64,000 nucleotides of DNA from Evansella alkalicola (lineage in GTDB: Bacteria; Bacillota; Bacilli; Bacillales; Salisediminibacteriaceae). Position numbers and translations under genes: made by a program. Below are positions 8,628-16,670 of this stretch, one piece after another (positions within the stretch are counted from its first letter, which is position 1; each line of letters starts with the position of its first letter). Location of the stretch: the NCBI RefSeq assembly GCF_019042735.1, contig NZ_JAHQCR010000070.1, forward strand, positions 1-64,000. The letters run 5' to 3'. The notes under the pieces were generated by a model that searched no databases, had not been told where the DNA came from, and saw only the letters and a program-made list of their open reading frames with translations.

Positions 8628-8656
8628 TATTTTATGAAGAAAAATGTCATAAAATA
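8628..8656 (+). terminator. Weak hairpin after the kinase gene
   Basis: A 10-bp stem of TATTTTATGA and TCATAAAATA is followed by GTGCTTTTGG. The U tract is poor; it could be an attenuator or an mRNA-stabilising hairpin. Confidence 0.35.
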
Positions 8657-8749
8657 GTGCTTTTGGCCTCAAAAAGATGACATTCTGTGTTATTATATTT
8701 TTATGTTTAGTTGAACGAAAGAATTCAAACGGAAAATGGGGGATTGTAA

Positions 8750-9517
8750 ATGATAGACCTCCACTCACATATACTACCTGGTTTAGACGATGGGGCTGCT
8801 ACAATGGAAGATTCCATAAACATGGCCAAAGCTGCTATAAGCGAAGGGATCACAACAATTGTTGCAACACCCCATCATAAAAACGGGAGGTATGTTAATA
8901 GAAAAGTAGAGATTGAGGCTGCAGTCGATGAAGTAAATCAGCAGTTTCAAAAGAATGGGATTGATCTGCAAGTTTTACCAGGGCAAGAGTGTCGGATATT
9001 TGGAGAATTAATGGAAGACTATCATGAGAGTGAAATCTTAACTTTAAATAATAGTAAATACTTATTCATAGAATTCCCATCAGCATCTGTACCAAGATAT
9101 GCAAAGGAACTCCTATATTCTATCCAGTTGCAAGGGATTGTTCCAATTATTGTTCACCCTGAACGAAATCAAGAGTTAATGGAGCACCCTGATAAACTTT
9201 ATGAATTAGTAAAAGACGGAGCATTAACGCAAGTTACAGCCGCAAGTGTTTGCGGGAAGTTCGGAAAAAAGATCCAATCATTCACAGCAGAAATCATAGA
9301 AGCCAACTTAACACATTTCGTTGCATCAGACGCACATAATATTATAAACCGTAACTTTCACATGAAAACAGCTTATGACACAATCCAAGAAAAATATGGT
9401 GAAGAGATGGTTTATTTTTATATGGAAAATTCTCAGTTAGTTCTTGAGAATAAGCATGTGATGGTTGATCAGCCGCAAAAGATACACCGTAGGAAAAAGT
9501 TGTTTGGTTTATTTTAA
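8750..9517 (+). CDS. CpsB/YwqE-type tyrosine-protein phosphatase (PHP family)
   Basis: A 255-residue metal-dependent phosphatase that reverses the kinase's tyrosine phosphorylation. PHP metal-binding motifs are visible: DLHSHILPGLDDG at the N-terminus, TPHHK at about residue 43, GQECRI, a mid-protein HPERN and a late ASDAHN. The C-terminal tail is basic (HRRKKLF). GGGGGAT stands upstream of the ATG. The kinase, activator and phosphatase form the usual control module of Gram-positive capsule loci. After this gene the operon is interrupted by a 1.1-kb spacer. Confidence 0.93.
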   Translation: MIDLHSHILPGLDDGAATMEDSINMAKAAISEGITTIVATPHHKNGRYVNRKVEIEAAVDEVNQQFQKNGIDLQVLPGQECRIFGELMEDYHESEILTLNNSKYLFIEFPSASVPRYAKELLYSIQLQGIVPIIVHPERNQELMEHPDKLYELVKDGALTQVTAASVCGKFGKKIQSFTAEIIEANLTHFVASDAHNIINRNFHMKTAYDTIQEKYGEEMVYFYMENSQLVLENKHVMVDQPQKIHRRKKLFGLF

Positions 9518-9596
9518 TGTACTTTTGTAAATGTTGTTGATGCTAAACATAATTAAAGTGTTTACTGAAATTACGAACAATAACAACAATAGCGTA

Positions 9597-9778
9597 GGAA
9601 ATATACGAAGTGCCTCTTCCTCTACGAGCATATGCTACGAAGCGTATCCGTCGAGGCAACGCGAAGTATATTCGTGATGCATTGCTCGTTCCTGCGGGAT
9701 TGAAGGCAGGGGTGAGACCCCACAGTGCGTAGCACGAGGAGGCTCACCAGCCGCCCGCGGAAAGCGAAGTATATTTCC
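9597..9778. repeat. GC-rich Bacillaceae-type intergenic repeat with terminal inverted repeats
   Basis: GGAAATATAC at 9597-9606 is the complement of GTATATTTCC at 9769-9778. The interior is GC-rich and highly structured (GGTGAGACCCCACAGTGCG, then GAGGAGGCTCACC and GCCCGCGGAAAGCG), unlike the AT-rich surroundings. Words such as GAGGCTCACC-GCCCGCGGAAAGCG recur between genes in many Bacillus-group genomes (from memory). No protein is encoded. Confidence 0.75.
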
Positions 9779-9861
9779 GTAGCGAATTTTCGTAAACAAG
9801 ATTTAATTGAATGTTAATAGTTGCATAAACATCTATTGTTTAGTCAAGTAATTAACTACAA

Positions 9862-9982
9862 ATTAGTTAGGTATTTGGGTACAGTGTCGAATCCCACGCT
9901 TCTTCGAAGCTGAACCCAAAGATCTAACGTTAATAAGGCAAAAGCCTAACCAACAAACCAACTAACCAACAAACTACCTATC
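9862..9982 (+). repeat. Structured intergenic repeat, GTTAGTTGG family (copy 1)
   Basis: ATTAGTTAGG opens the element. TTTGGGT at 9874-9880 pairs with ACCCAAA at 9914-9920 and encloses a GCTTC/GAAGC hairpin. A second hairpin (TAAGGC-AAAA-GCCTA) follows, then CCTAACCAAC-type words. It matches the layout of the elements at 12451 and 14151 in the same operon. Confidence 0.55.
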
Positions 9983-9993
9983 CAACTAAAAAC

Positions 9994-10176
9994 TATTAGG
10001 TGATGTCTCCTAACCTTTATCAATGGGGGCACTCGGCCGTACTGTGGGTTGTTCCAGTAGAGTAGCCTTAGGCGCATGTCGCCATTGGTACGGTGTGAGG
10101 TTTGGTTAAATGCCAAACAAAAGCAATGTGAAACAACCGTCGTCGAAAGTGCTAGTAGAACCTTGTGTGAAGTTAT
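9994..10176 (+). ncRNA. EAR / epsC-type structured RNA of Bacillales exopolysaccharide operons
   Basis: A conserved-looking, GC-richer stretch sits just where EAR occurs in Bacillus, upstream of epsC and after the kinase genes. Visible pairings are TTAGG/CCTAA (9996-10000 with 10009-10013), CAATGG/CCATTG (10021-10026 with 10082-10087), CCGTAC/GTACGG (10037-10042 with 10088-10093, crossing the former and so a pseudoknot), GGTTGTT/AACAACC (10047-10053 with 10132-10138) and GTTTGG/CCAAAC (10100-10105 with 10113-10118). EAR is known as a processive antitermination element in eps operons. Assignment is from position and structure, not from a covariance search. It lies about 440 bases ahead of epsC. 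Confidence 0.8.
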
Positions 10177-10362
10177 TAACTAGCTTCAGAAATAGGTCTA
10201 CAGTATCTTGAGGCGATGGTATCATGTTGCTTGTCAATCCTACGTAATAATTATTCTATTTAACAAAAGTATAACATGTCTACAAAAGTTGGGCAAGAAA
10301 GTTGCAATTAATTGATGTTTTTTAACTGTACTTTTGTAGTACTTTTCATGGGGAAGGCGTAA

Positions 10363-10572
10363 ACAACGACATTTGATAGTAGATTTACACGGATATCAAT
10401 TATCAGTCAGTCGGTTAATCTTTGGGGAAGAACTAAGAAAGATTTTAATGCAAATGTAAATCTAGAAGAAGTTGCAATTACAATCAACTATTACATCAAT
10501 CTTTTAGAAGACGTTCAACAATGGATCGTAGAACAGAAAGAGCTAAGGCCTATTGTTGAACGTACTTCGTAG
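10363..10572 (+). pseudogene. Remnant of a short coding sequence (C-terminal fragment)
   Basis: An open frame of 69 codons has no ATG, GTG or TTG with a ribosome site. Its C-terminal part reads like a real small protein tail, with VNLEEVAITINYYINLL and a final VERTS. The EEVAxxIxYY pattern is reminiscent of DUF433-type antitoxin ends, but this is weak. It occupies the last part of the spacer before epsC and could be the scar of a lost gene that pushed the RNA element away from epsC. Confidence 0.35.
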
Positions 10573-10614
10573 ATATAAAACTGAAACATATATATTCCGA
10601 GAGGGGGAACACTG

Positions 10615-12435
10615 GTGAGTTATCGTGCGCGTATCGGTTTTCTTATGCTAGTCGATTCTATCATCGTTATGTTTTCTATTTTCATAGGTTATTGGTTACT
10701 TGTGTCCAATACCTCCATTTTTGACACTGTTATTATTATTAGTTCTATTACTTTATTAATTAGTCATCATATTTTTGCTCATCTTTTTAGATTGTATAAG
10801 CGTGTATGGCAGTATGCCAGTATTCAGGAGTTACTAGGAATCTTTAGGGCAATTACTTTTTCTATTTTAATGTTAGTTCCAGTTCAACTTCTAATGTTTG
10901 GTACCGTTTATACGAGGACGTTAGTCATAACATGGATGCTACATATCCTATTAATTGGAGGGGCTAGATTTTCTTGGAGAATGTATCGTGATTCTATCAT
11001 TAACAATAACCATAAGAAAAACCGTACCCTTATCGTTGGTGCAGGGGCTGCAGGTTCTATGGTGGCAAGGCAATTGATTAATAGCGAAATGTCGGAACTT
11101 TTTCCAGTTGCATTTGTAGATGATGATCTTTCTAAGCAACATTTAGAGATTATGGGTTGTCCTGTTCTTGGTGGTACGAAGGATATCCAAATGATTGTGG
11201 AGGAAAAGGGGATAGAGCATATTATCATAGCCATCCCTTCCTTAAAGAAGCAGCAGTTAAACGACATCTTTAAAGAAGCAGCTAAGACAAAGGTGAAAAC
11301 GCAGATCATGCCTTCTATTGAAGACATCATGTCGGGGAAAGTATCTGTGAGCGAAATGCGAGATGTACAAGTGGAAGATTTACTTGGACGGGAGCCAGTG
11401 GAGTTAGATATCCAAGCGATTTCAAGAAAATTAACTGGTAAAACAGTTTTAGTCACTGGTGCTGGTGGTTCCATTGGATCAGAAGTGTGTAGGCAGGTTT
11501 GTGGTTTTGACCCTGAAACAATCATATTACTTGGACATGGGGAAAACAGTATTTATTTGATTGAATATGAACTTAGGACAAGCTTCCCACATATTAAAGT
11601 GGAACCTGAAATTGCTGATGTACAAGATGCAGAACGAATCAAAGAAGTGATGGAAAAATACAAGCCTGATGTGATCTATCATGCGGCTGCTCATAAGCAT
11701 GTACCATTAATGGAACGGAATCCACATGAAGCTGTAAAAAATAATGTGATTGGTACAAAAAATGTAGCAGAAGCAGCAGATCAATTCGGAGTTAAAACGT
11801 TTGTGATGGTATCGACGGATAAGGCAGTAAACCCAACTAGTGTGATGGGAGCAACAAAACGAATTGCAGAAATGATCGTTCAGCATATGGACTTAATAAG
11901 TGATACAAAGTTTGTCGCAGTGCGATTTGGAAATGTATTAGGAAGTCGTGGAAGTGTAATTCCGCTATTTAAAAAGCAAATTGCAGCTGGTGGTCCAGTG
12001 ACAGTGACTCATCCTGAGATGGAACGTTATTTCATGACAATCCCAGAAGCGTCTCGCCTTGTTATGCAGGCAGGTGCCATTGCAAAGGGTGGAGAAGTAT
12101 TCGTCCTTGATATGGGAGAGCCAGTGAAAATCGTGGACTTAGCTAAAAACCTGATTCGATTATCTGGTTTTTCAGAAGATGAAATTGAAATTAAATTCTC
12201 TGGTATGAGGCCAGGGGAAAAATTGTTTGAAGAATTATTGGGTGCTGATGAAGTACATGATGAACAAATTTACCCAATGATCTATAGAGGGAAAACTCCG
12301 CCTATCAATGTGAATGTGATTTTTGAACTTATCAATGAGTTTGAGAAGGCTAGTGTAGACAGTTTACGTGATGAAGTGTTGGATATTGCGCACTTTAGGG
12401 TGGAGAGCTTGATGAAGCTGAGTGCGGTGAAGTGA
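10615..12435 (+). CDS. epsC: EpsC-type membrane NDP-sugar 4,6-dehydratase
   Basis: A 606-residue enzyme of the FlaA1/WbpM/CapD family that converts UDP-GlcNAc to UDP-2-acetamido-4-keto-2,6-dideoxyhexose. Four N-terminal membrane helices cover about residues 10-125. A first Rossmann fold (LIVGAGAAGSMVARQ) follows, then the catalytic SDR domain with TGAGGSIGSE at about 280, YHAAAHKHVPLME and TDKAVNPTSVMGATKR, where Met replaces the classical Tyr as in this family. The GTG start at 10615 has GAGAGGGGG upstream. It should provide the keto-sugar for the aminotransferase at 14236. Confidence 0.93.
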   Translation: MSYRARIGFLMLVDSIIVMFSIFIGYWLLVSNTSIFDTVIIISSITLLISHHIFAHLFRLYKRVWQYASIQELLGIFRAITFSILMLVPVQLLMFGTVYTRTLVITWMLHILLIGGARFSWRMYRDSIINNNHKKNRTLIVGAGAAGSMVARQLINSEMSELFPVAFVDDDLSKQHLEIMGCPVLGGTKDIQMIVEEKGIEHIIIAIPSLKKQQLNDIFKEAAKTKVKTQIMPSIEDIMSGKVSVSEMRDVQVEDLLGREPVELDIQAISRKLTGKTVLVTGAGGSIGSEVCRQVCGFDPETIILLGHGENSIYLIEYELRTSFPHIKVEPEIADVQDAERIKEVMEKYKPDVIYHAAAHKHVPLMERNPHEAVKNNVIGTKNVAEAADQFGVKTFVMVSTDKAVNPTSVMGATKRIAEMIVQHMDLISDTKFVAVRFGNVLGSRGSVIPLFKKQIAAGGPVTVTHPEMERYFMTIPEASRLVMQAGAIAKGGEVFVLDMGEPVKIVDLAKNLIRLSGFSEDEIEIKFSGMRPGEKLFEELLGADEVHDEQIYPMIYRGKTPPINVNVIFELINEFEKASVDSLRDEVLDIAHFRVESLMKLSAVK

Positions 12436-12450
12436 GTATAGGGGATAGAG

Positions 12451-12524
12451 GTTAGTTGGGTAGGGGATAGGAAAAGAGTTTGGGGTAATGCTTCGGAGCA
12501 TACCTAAAAACCTAACCAACTAAC
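12451..12524 (+). repeat. Structured intergenic repeat, GTTAGTTGG family (copy 2)
   Basis: GTTAGTTGG at 12451-12459 is the perfect complement of CCAACTAAC at 12516-12524. It encloses ATGCT-TCGG-AGCAT (12488-12501), a stable tetraloop hairpin flanked by GGTA/ACC. It lies just upstream of galU. Confidence 0.7.
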
Positions 12525-12560
12525 GCCTGGCTACTAACCAACAAAAAGGAGTTATTTAAT

Positions 12561-13451
12561 ATGAAGGTTAAAAAGGCAATTATTCCGGCAGCGGGATTAG
12601 GGACAAGATTTCTACCTGCAACGAAGGCAATGCCGAAAGAGATGTTACCAATCGTAGATAAGCCGACGATTCAATATATTGTAGAAGAAGCAGTTAAGTC
12701 TGGGATAGAAGATATTATTATTGTGACAGGTAAAGGGAAACGTGCGATAGAAGATCATTTTGATCATGCCTTTGAATTAGAGCAAAATTTATTTCAAAAG
12801 GGTAAAACGGAGCTACTAGAGAAGGTACAATATTCTTCGAATATGGTAGATATACATTATATTCGTCAGAAAGAGCCAAAAGGTCTTGGACATGCGGTAT
12901 GGTGTGCGAGGAAGTTCATTGGTAATGAACCTTTTGCTGTATTATTAGGTGACGATATTGTAGAATCGGACAAGCCGTGCTTAAAACAGCTCATAGATCA
13001 ATATGAAGAAACCCATTCTTCTGTCATCGGTGTTCAAACGGTTCCTGATAACGAAACGCATCGTTACGGTATCGTAGATCCACTGGAAAAAGTTGGCCGA
13101 AGACATAGTGTAAAACAATTTGTGGAAAAGCCTGAACAAGGAACGGCTCCATCAAATTTAGCAATCATGGGTCGATATGTTCTAACTCCTGAAATCTTTA
13201 TGTTCTTGGACAAGCAGGAAAAGGGTGCAGGCGGAGAAGTACAACTAACAGATGCCATTCAAAAGCTAAATGAAATCCAACGAGTGTTTGCTTATGATTT
13301 TGAAGGTAAGAGACATGATGTAGGAGAAAAAATGGGGTTTGTTAAAACGACGTTGGAGTTTGCGATGAAGGATGAGGAAATGAAGGAAGAGTTAATTGAA
13401 TTTATGAATTCATTAACTGCTCAAGAAAGAGAAAAGTTAATAGTTAAATAA
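12561..13451 (+). CDS. galU: UTP-glucose-1-phosphate uridylyltransferase
   Basis: A 296-residue GalU/GtaB enzyme making UDP-glucose from UTP and glucose-1-phosphate. The nucleotide-binding signature PAAGLGTRFLPATKAMPKEM is at the N-terminus. VEEAVKSGIEDIIIVTGKGKRAIEDHFD follows in order, then LLGDDI and the FVEKPE motif. Length and motif order match the family. Its product feeds the UDP-glucose dehydrogenase at 32503, so precursor supply is encoded inside the locus. AAAAAGGAG precedes the ATG. Confidence 0.95.
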   Translation: MKVKKAIIPAAGLGTRFLPATKAMPKEMLPIVDKPTIQYIVEEAVKSGIEDIIIVTGKGKRAIEDHFDHAFELEQNLFQKGKTELLEKVQYSSNMVDIHYIRQKEPKGLGHAVWCARKFIGNEPFAVLLGDDIVESDKPCLKQLIDQYEETHSSVIGVQTVPDNETHRYGIVDPLEKVGRRHSVKQFVEKPEQGTAPSNLAIMGRYVLTPEIFMFLDKQEKGAGGEVQLTDAIQKLNEIQRVFAYDFEGKRHDVGEKMGFVKTTLEFAMKDEEMKEELIEFMNSLTAQEREKLIVK

Positions 13452-13471
13452 TTTATTCTGGAGGGACTACA

Positions 13472-13855
13472 ATGACTTCTAGTTATGAGGAAAGGCCAAA
13501 GACTGAACTTGGAAATGGTTTTACACTTATAGAAGTCATCGTAGTCATCGCTATTTTATCCATTTTGGCAGCTATTGCAATTCCGTCTGTCCTTGGTTTA
13601 GTTGAAAGGTCAAGGGAAGATGTTTGTGATGCGAATCAGTTACTGTTGGAGAGGCAATATCATTTCGAGTTAAGAGTTAGGGAGCTTGATCATTCTGATT
13701 TACTTTTTAATGCATTTATCAATGAATATGAAGATCCTTGTCCATTAGGTGGAGAATTTATTTATGTAGATGGTAGTGTGGAATGTGATGTTCATGGTGG
13801 AGAGGACATTCCAAGCGATGAAGATGAGTCGGGTGGTGGGGTTCCGATTTTGTGA
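13472..13855 (+). CDS. Type IV pilin-like protein with prepilin cleavage motif
   Basis: A 127-residue protein. After a short leader, GFTLIEVIVVIAILSILAAI is a textbook prepilin peptidase site and hydrophobic N-terminal helix, with Gly before Phe at +1 and Glu at +5. A short, acidic globular part with two Cys-containing segments (EDPCPLGG and VECDVHGG) follows. It ends in an acidic tail. GGAGGGAC precedes the ATG. Pilin-like proteins are not standard in eps operons; processing would need a prepilin peptidase elsewhere in the genome. An intrinsic terminator follows. Confidence 0.85.
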   Translation: MTSSYEERPKTELGNGFTLIEVIVVIAILSILAAIAIPSVLGLVERSREDVCDANQLLLERQYHFELRVRELDHSDLLFNAFINEYEDPCPLGGEFIYVDGSVECDVHGGEDIPSDEDESGGGVPIL

Positions 13856-13883
13856 ACATAATTGAGGGGCTTATTGATTTTTT

Positions 13884-13903
13884 AAGCTCTTCGAGCTTTT
13901 TTT
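13884..13903 (+). terminator. Intrinsic terminator inside the polysaccharide operon
   Basis: AAGCTC and GAGCTT form a 6-bp stem with a 3-base loop followed by seven T residues. It sits 28 bases after the pilin-like gene, between two operon segments. An EAR-modified polymerase would be expected to read through it. Confidence 0.75.
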
Positions 13904-14235
13904 GGGTGATATGGATTGAATGGTGGAAGGGAACTGACTATCGTAATAAGATAAGGTGCTGGAAGACTTGGGGCATAAGGATTTTGAGTGATTTTGGTTG
14001 TTTTTAAGAGTTGATTGAATGGTAATTTAATAGGAAGAAACACGGTTGAAGTTCGAGTGAAAATGAAAAAACTTTGTGATTGAATGATGATGATTGAATA
14101 GATATTACGAGGTGGCTATCAGAAGTAGATAACCATTTTGGTGGCTTAGAAGTTAGTTGGAGTAATAGTTTCGAAGATTCCAAGTAAGTCCTAATCTACT
14201 AAAATATTAACTTAACGATGGAAGGAAGTCTATAG
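13904..14235 (+). other. Non-coding spacer upstream of the aminotransferase gene
   Basis: No convincing open frame. It contains a GGTGGCTATC/GATAACC hairpin near 14111-14134. At about 14151-14202 there is a decayed copy of the GTTAGTTGG element (GTTAGTTGG at 14152-14160, a TTCGAA-centred hairpin, then CCTAATCTACTAA). GGAAGGAAG at the end serves as the ribosome site of the next gene. Confidence 0.5.
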
Positions 14236-15366
14236 ATGGAGACAACAAAAGTGAGCGAGAGAATTTTTCTTTCATCACCTCATATGAGTGATGAAGGTTA
14301 TGAAATGGAATATGTAAAGGAAGCTTTTGATACAAATTGGATTGCCCCTCTTGGAGAAAACGTAAATGGGTTTGAAAGAGAACTGGCAGAAAAGGTTGGT
14401 TCGAAAGCGGCAGCAGCTCTTTCGTCTGGTACTGCAGCTATTCATTTAGCATTAAAGGCTGCTGATGTTGGTGAGGGGGATATCGTCTTTTGTCCGACTC
14501 TTACATTCTCAGCTACAGCTAATCCGATTATCTATCAAAATGCAGTTCCAGTATTTATAGATAGTAATTATGAAACATGGAATATGTGCCCGGAAGCTTT
14601 AGAAGAAGCTTTTCAAAAGTACCCAGAAGTAAAAGCAGTCATCGTTGTTCACCTTTATGGTTTGTCTGCTGATATGGATAGAATCGTAGAGCTTTGTAAG
14701 AAACATAATGTTACTTTAATAGAAGATGCTGCTGAAAGTTTAGGAACTTACTATAAAGGTAAGCATACTGGAACATTTGGCGATTATGGCATCTTCTCTT
14801 TTAATGGAAACAAAATCATTACGACTTCCGGTGGTGGAATGCTTGTTTCTGATAATGAAGAAAGAATTGCCAAGGCAAGATTTTGGGCTACTCAATCAAG
14901 AGATCAAGCAAGACACTATCAACACAGTGAATTGGGTTTCAACTATCGTATGAGTAATGTTGTTGCTGGGATTGGGAGAGGGCAACTTAAGGTTCTAGAC
15001 CAAAGAGTTGCAAAGAAAAGGTATATCTATGAATTCTATAAGAGAGAGTTAAGTGGGCTTGAAGGGATTGAGTTCTTGCCTAGTAACGATTGGGATGAAC
15101 CGAATTATTGGTTAAGCTCAATGACACTAACTGGTAAAGTAAGGCCGATTGATGTATTTGAAGCACTGGAAGCTGAGAATATCGAGTCAAGACCGGTATG
15201 GAAGCCAATGCATATGCAACCTTTCTTTGTGAAGTATGATTTTGTTGGAACGGATGTGTCGGAGAAATTGTTTGAGAATGGTGTATGCTTGCCATCTGAT
15301 ACAAAGATAACGGATGTACAGTTGGCGAAAATTGTAGAAATTATAAAGAGGTTGTGGTGTGAATGA
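14236..15366 (+). CDS. epsN: EpsN/PglE-type DegT family sugar aminotransferase
   Basis: A 376-residue PLP enzyme of the DegT/DnrJ/EryC1 family that would aminate the C4 keto group of the EpsC product. Family landmarks are SSPHMSDEGYEMEYV at the start, a Gly/Ser cluster ALSSGTAAIHLALKA, EDAAESLG and the PLP Lys in FNGNKIITTSGGG. The C-terminus has the RPVWKPMHMQPFF motif. It overlaps the next gene by four bases (ATGA), as does that gene with the one after, so these three are translated as a unit. Confidence 0.92.
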   Translation: METTKVSERIFLSSPHMSDEGYEMEYVKEAFDTNWIAPLGENVNGFERELAEKVGSKAAAALSSGTAAIHLALKAADVGEGDIVFCPTLTFSATANPIIYQNAVPVFIDSNYETWNMCPEALEEAFQKYPEVKAVIVVHLYGLSADMDRIVELCKKHNVTLIEDAAESLGTYYKGKHTGTFGDYGIFSFNGNKIITTSGGGMLVSDNEERIAKARFWATQSRDQARHYQHSELGFNYRMSNVVAGIGRGQLKVLDQRVAKKRYIYEFYKRELSGLEGIEFLPSNDWDEPNYWLSSMTLTGKVRPIDVFEALEAENIESRPVWKPMHMQPFFVKYDFVGTDVSEKLFENGVCLPSDTKITDVQLAKIVEIIKRLWCE

Positions 15367-16010
15367 TGATTAATTCAAAAGGTGGATTTTATAGAAGGTT
15401 TATAAAAAGACCAATGGATTTCATATTGTCATTGATTGCTATTTTAGCACTTAGCCCTGTTCTTTTAGTAGTAGCTATCCTGGTAAGAACTAAACTAGGG
15501 AGTCCGGTATTGTTTAAACAGAAACGCCCGGGTCTAAATGAAACGGTCTTTATGATGTACAAGTTTAGAACGATGACAGATGAAAGAGATAAGAATGGGG
15601 AGTTACTACCGGATAGTGTGAGGTTAACGAAGTTTGGTAAGTTCCTACGTTCTACATCACTTGATGAGCTTCCAGAGCTATTCAATATCTTAAAAGGTGA
15701 TATGTCAATTATTGGCCCTAGACCATTATTAGTACAATACCTTCCATTATATAATGAACATCAAAAGCGGCGTCATGAAGTAAGACCAGGCTTATCTGGA
15801 TTAGCGCAGGTTAGTGGTAGGAATGCAATCAGTTGGGAAGATAAATTTAATCTAGATGTGGCATATGTAGATAAAGTTAGTTTTATAGGAGATTGGAAGA
15901 TTATATTCCTAACTATAAAAAAGGTATTTGTTAGGGAAGGTATAAACTCAGAAACTGCTGCTACGATTGAACCTTTTAAGGGAACTGAAAAGGAAAGAAT
16001 GGAAATATGA
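15363..16010 (+). CDS. epsL: EpsL/PglC-type undecaprenyl-phosphate sugar-1-phosphate transferase
   Basis: A 215-residue monotopic phosphoglycosyl transferase (bacterial sugar transferase domain) that starts repeat-unit assembly by loading a sugar-1-phosphate onto undecaprenyl phosphate. A re-entrant N-terminal hydrophobic helix (FILSLIAILALSPVLLVVAIL) is followed by KQKRPGLNETVF, FRTM, the catalytic LDELPELFNILKGDMSIIGPRP region and GLSGLAQVSGRN. The short length, without extra membrane helices, resembles PglC/EpsL rather than WbaP. Its neighbours suggest diacetylbacillosamine-phosphate as substrate, which is inference. Confidence 0.93.
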   Translation: MMINSKGGFYRRFIKRPMDFILSLIAILALSPVLLVVAILVRTKLGSPVLFKQKRPGLNETVFMMYKFRTMTDERDKNGELLPDSVRLTKFGKFLRSTSLDELPELFNILKGDMSIIGPRPLLVQYLPLYNEHQKRRHEVRPGLSGLAQVSGRNAISWEDKFNLDVAYVDKVSFIGDWKIIFLTIKKVFVREGINSETAATIEPFKGTEKERMEI

Positions 16011-16627
16011 AAAACAAACTTTTAATAATTGGTGCTAGCGGCCACGGGAAAGTTGTTGCAGACATTGCATTAAAAATGAATAAATGGCAGAACATTCATT
16101 TTTTAGATGATGACAAAAGCATTAAATCGTCTATGGGTTTAAAGGTCATTGGGGCTTCAGACGATGTTTATACGCATATAGATGAGTACGATATATTTGT
16201 TGGTATTGGGAATAATGCTACGAGACAGAAAATTCATGAGATGCTTGAAACATTTGGGGCTAGTATTCCGGTATTAATTCACCCAAATGCAGTTATAGGG
16301 TCATTTGTAGATATAGGAATTGGGACAGCTATTATGGCGGGAGTAATTGTTAACTGTTGTACCAAAATTGGAAAAAGCTGCATTATTAATACAGGTTCTG
16401 CAATTGACCATGACAATGATATTGAAGACTTTGTTCACATTTCACCAGGTGCTCAATTAGCAGGCACGGTCAAAGTTGGACAAGGATCTTGGTTAGGTAT
16501 TGGCAGTGTAGTTAGTAATAATATAACCATCACCAATCAATGTAAAGTTGGTGCTGGTTCTGTAGTGGTTAAGGACATATCCATACCAGGAATTTACGTT
16601 GGCATTCCTGCGAGAAAACTAAATTAA
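16007..16627 (+). CDS. epsM: EpsM/PglD-type sugar O/N-acetyltransferase
   Basis: A 206-residue NeuD/PglD-like enzyme. The N-terminal nucleotide-sugar-binding half begins LLIIGASGHGKVVADIAL. The C-terminal half is a left-handed beta helix of hexapeptide repeats (IGIGTAIMAGVIVNCCTKIG, VHISPGAQLAG) with the catalytic His expected in DHD of SAIDHDNDIEDFVHISP. It would acetylate the 4-amino group made by the aminotransferase. ATGA overlap with the previous gene. Confidence 0.92.
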   Translation: MKNKLLIIGASGHGKVVADIALKMNKWQNIHFLDDDKSIKSSMGLKVIGASDDVYTHIDEYDIFVGIGNNATRQKIHEMLETFGASIPVLIHPNAVIGSFVDIGIGTAIMAGVIVNCCTKIGKSCIINTGSAIDHDNDIEDFVHISPGAQLAGTVKVGQGSWLGIGSVVSNNITITNQCKVGAGSVVVKDISIPGIYVGIPARKLN

Positions 16628-16670
16628 TATCTTACAAATATTTAAGTGAAATATTAGAGGTGAGTATAAT

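Noticed and set aside
10908..11525. 205-codon minus-strand frame
   Set aside because: It lies wholly inside the recognised dehydratase gene and has no ribosome site.
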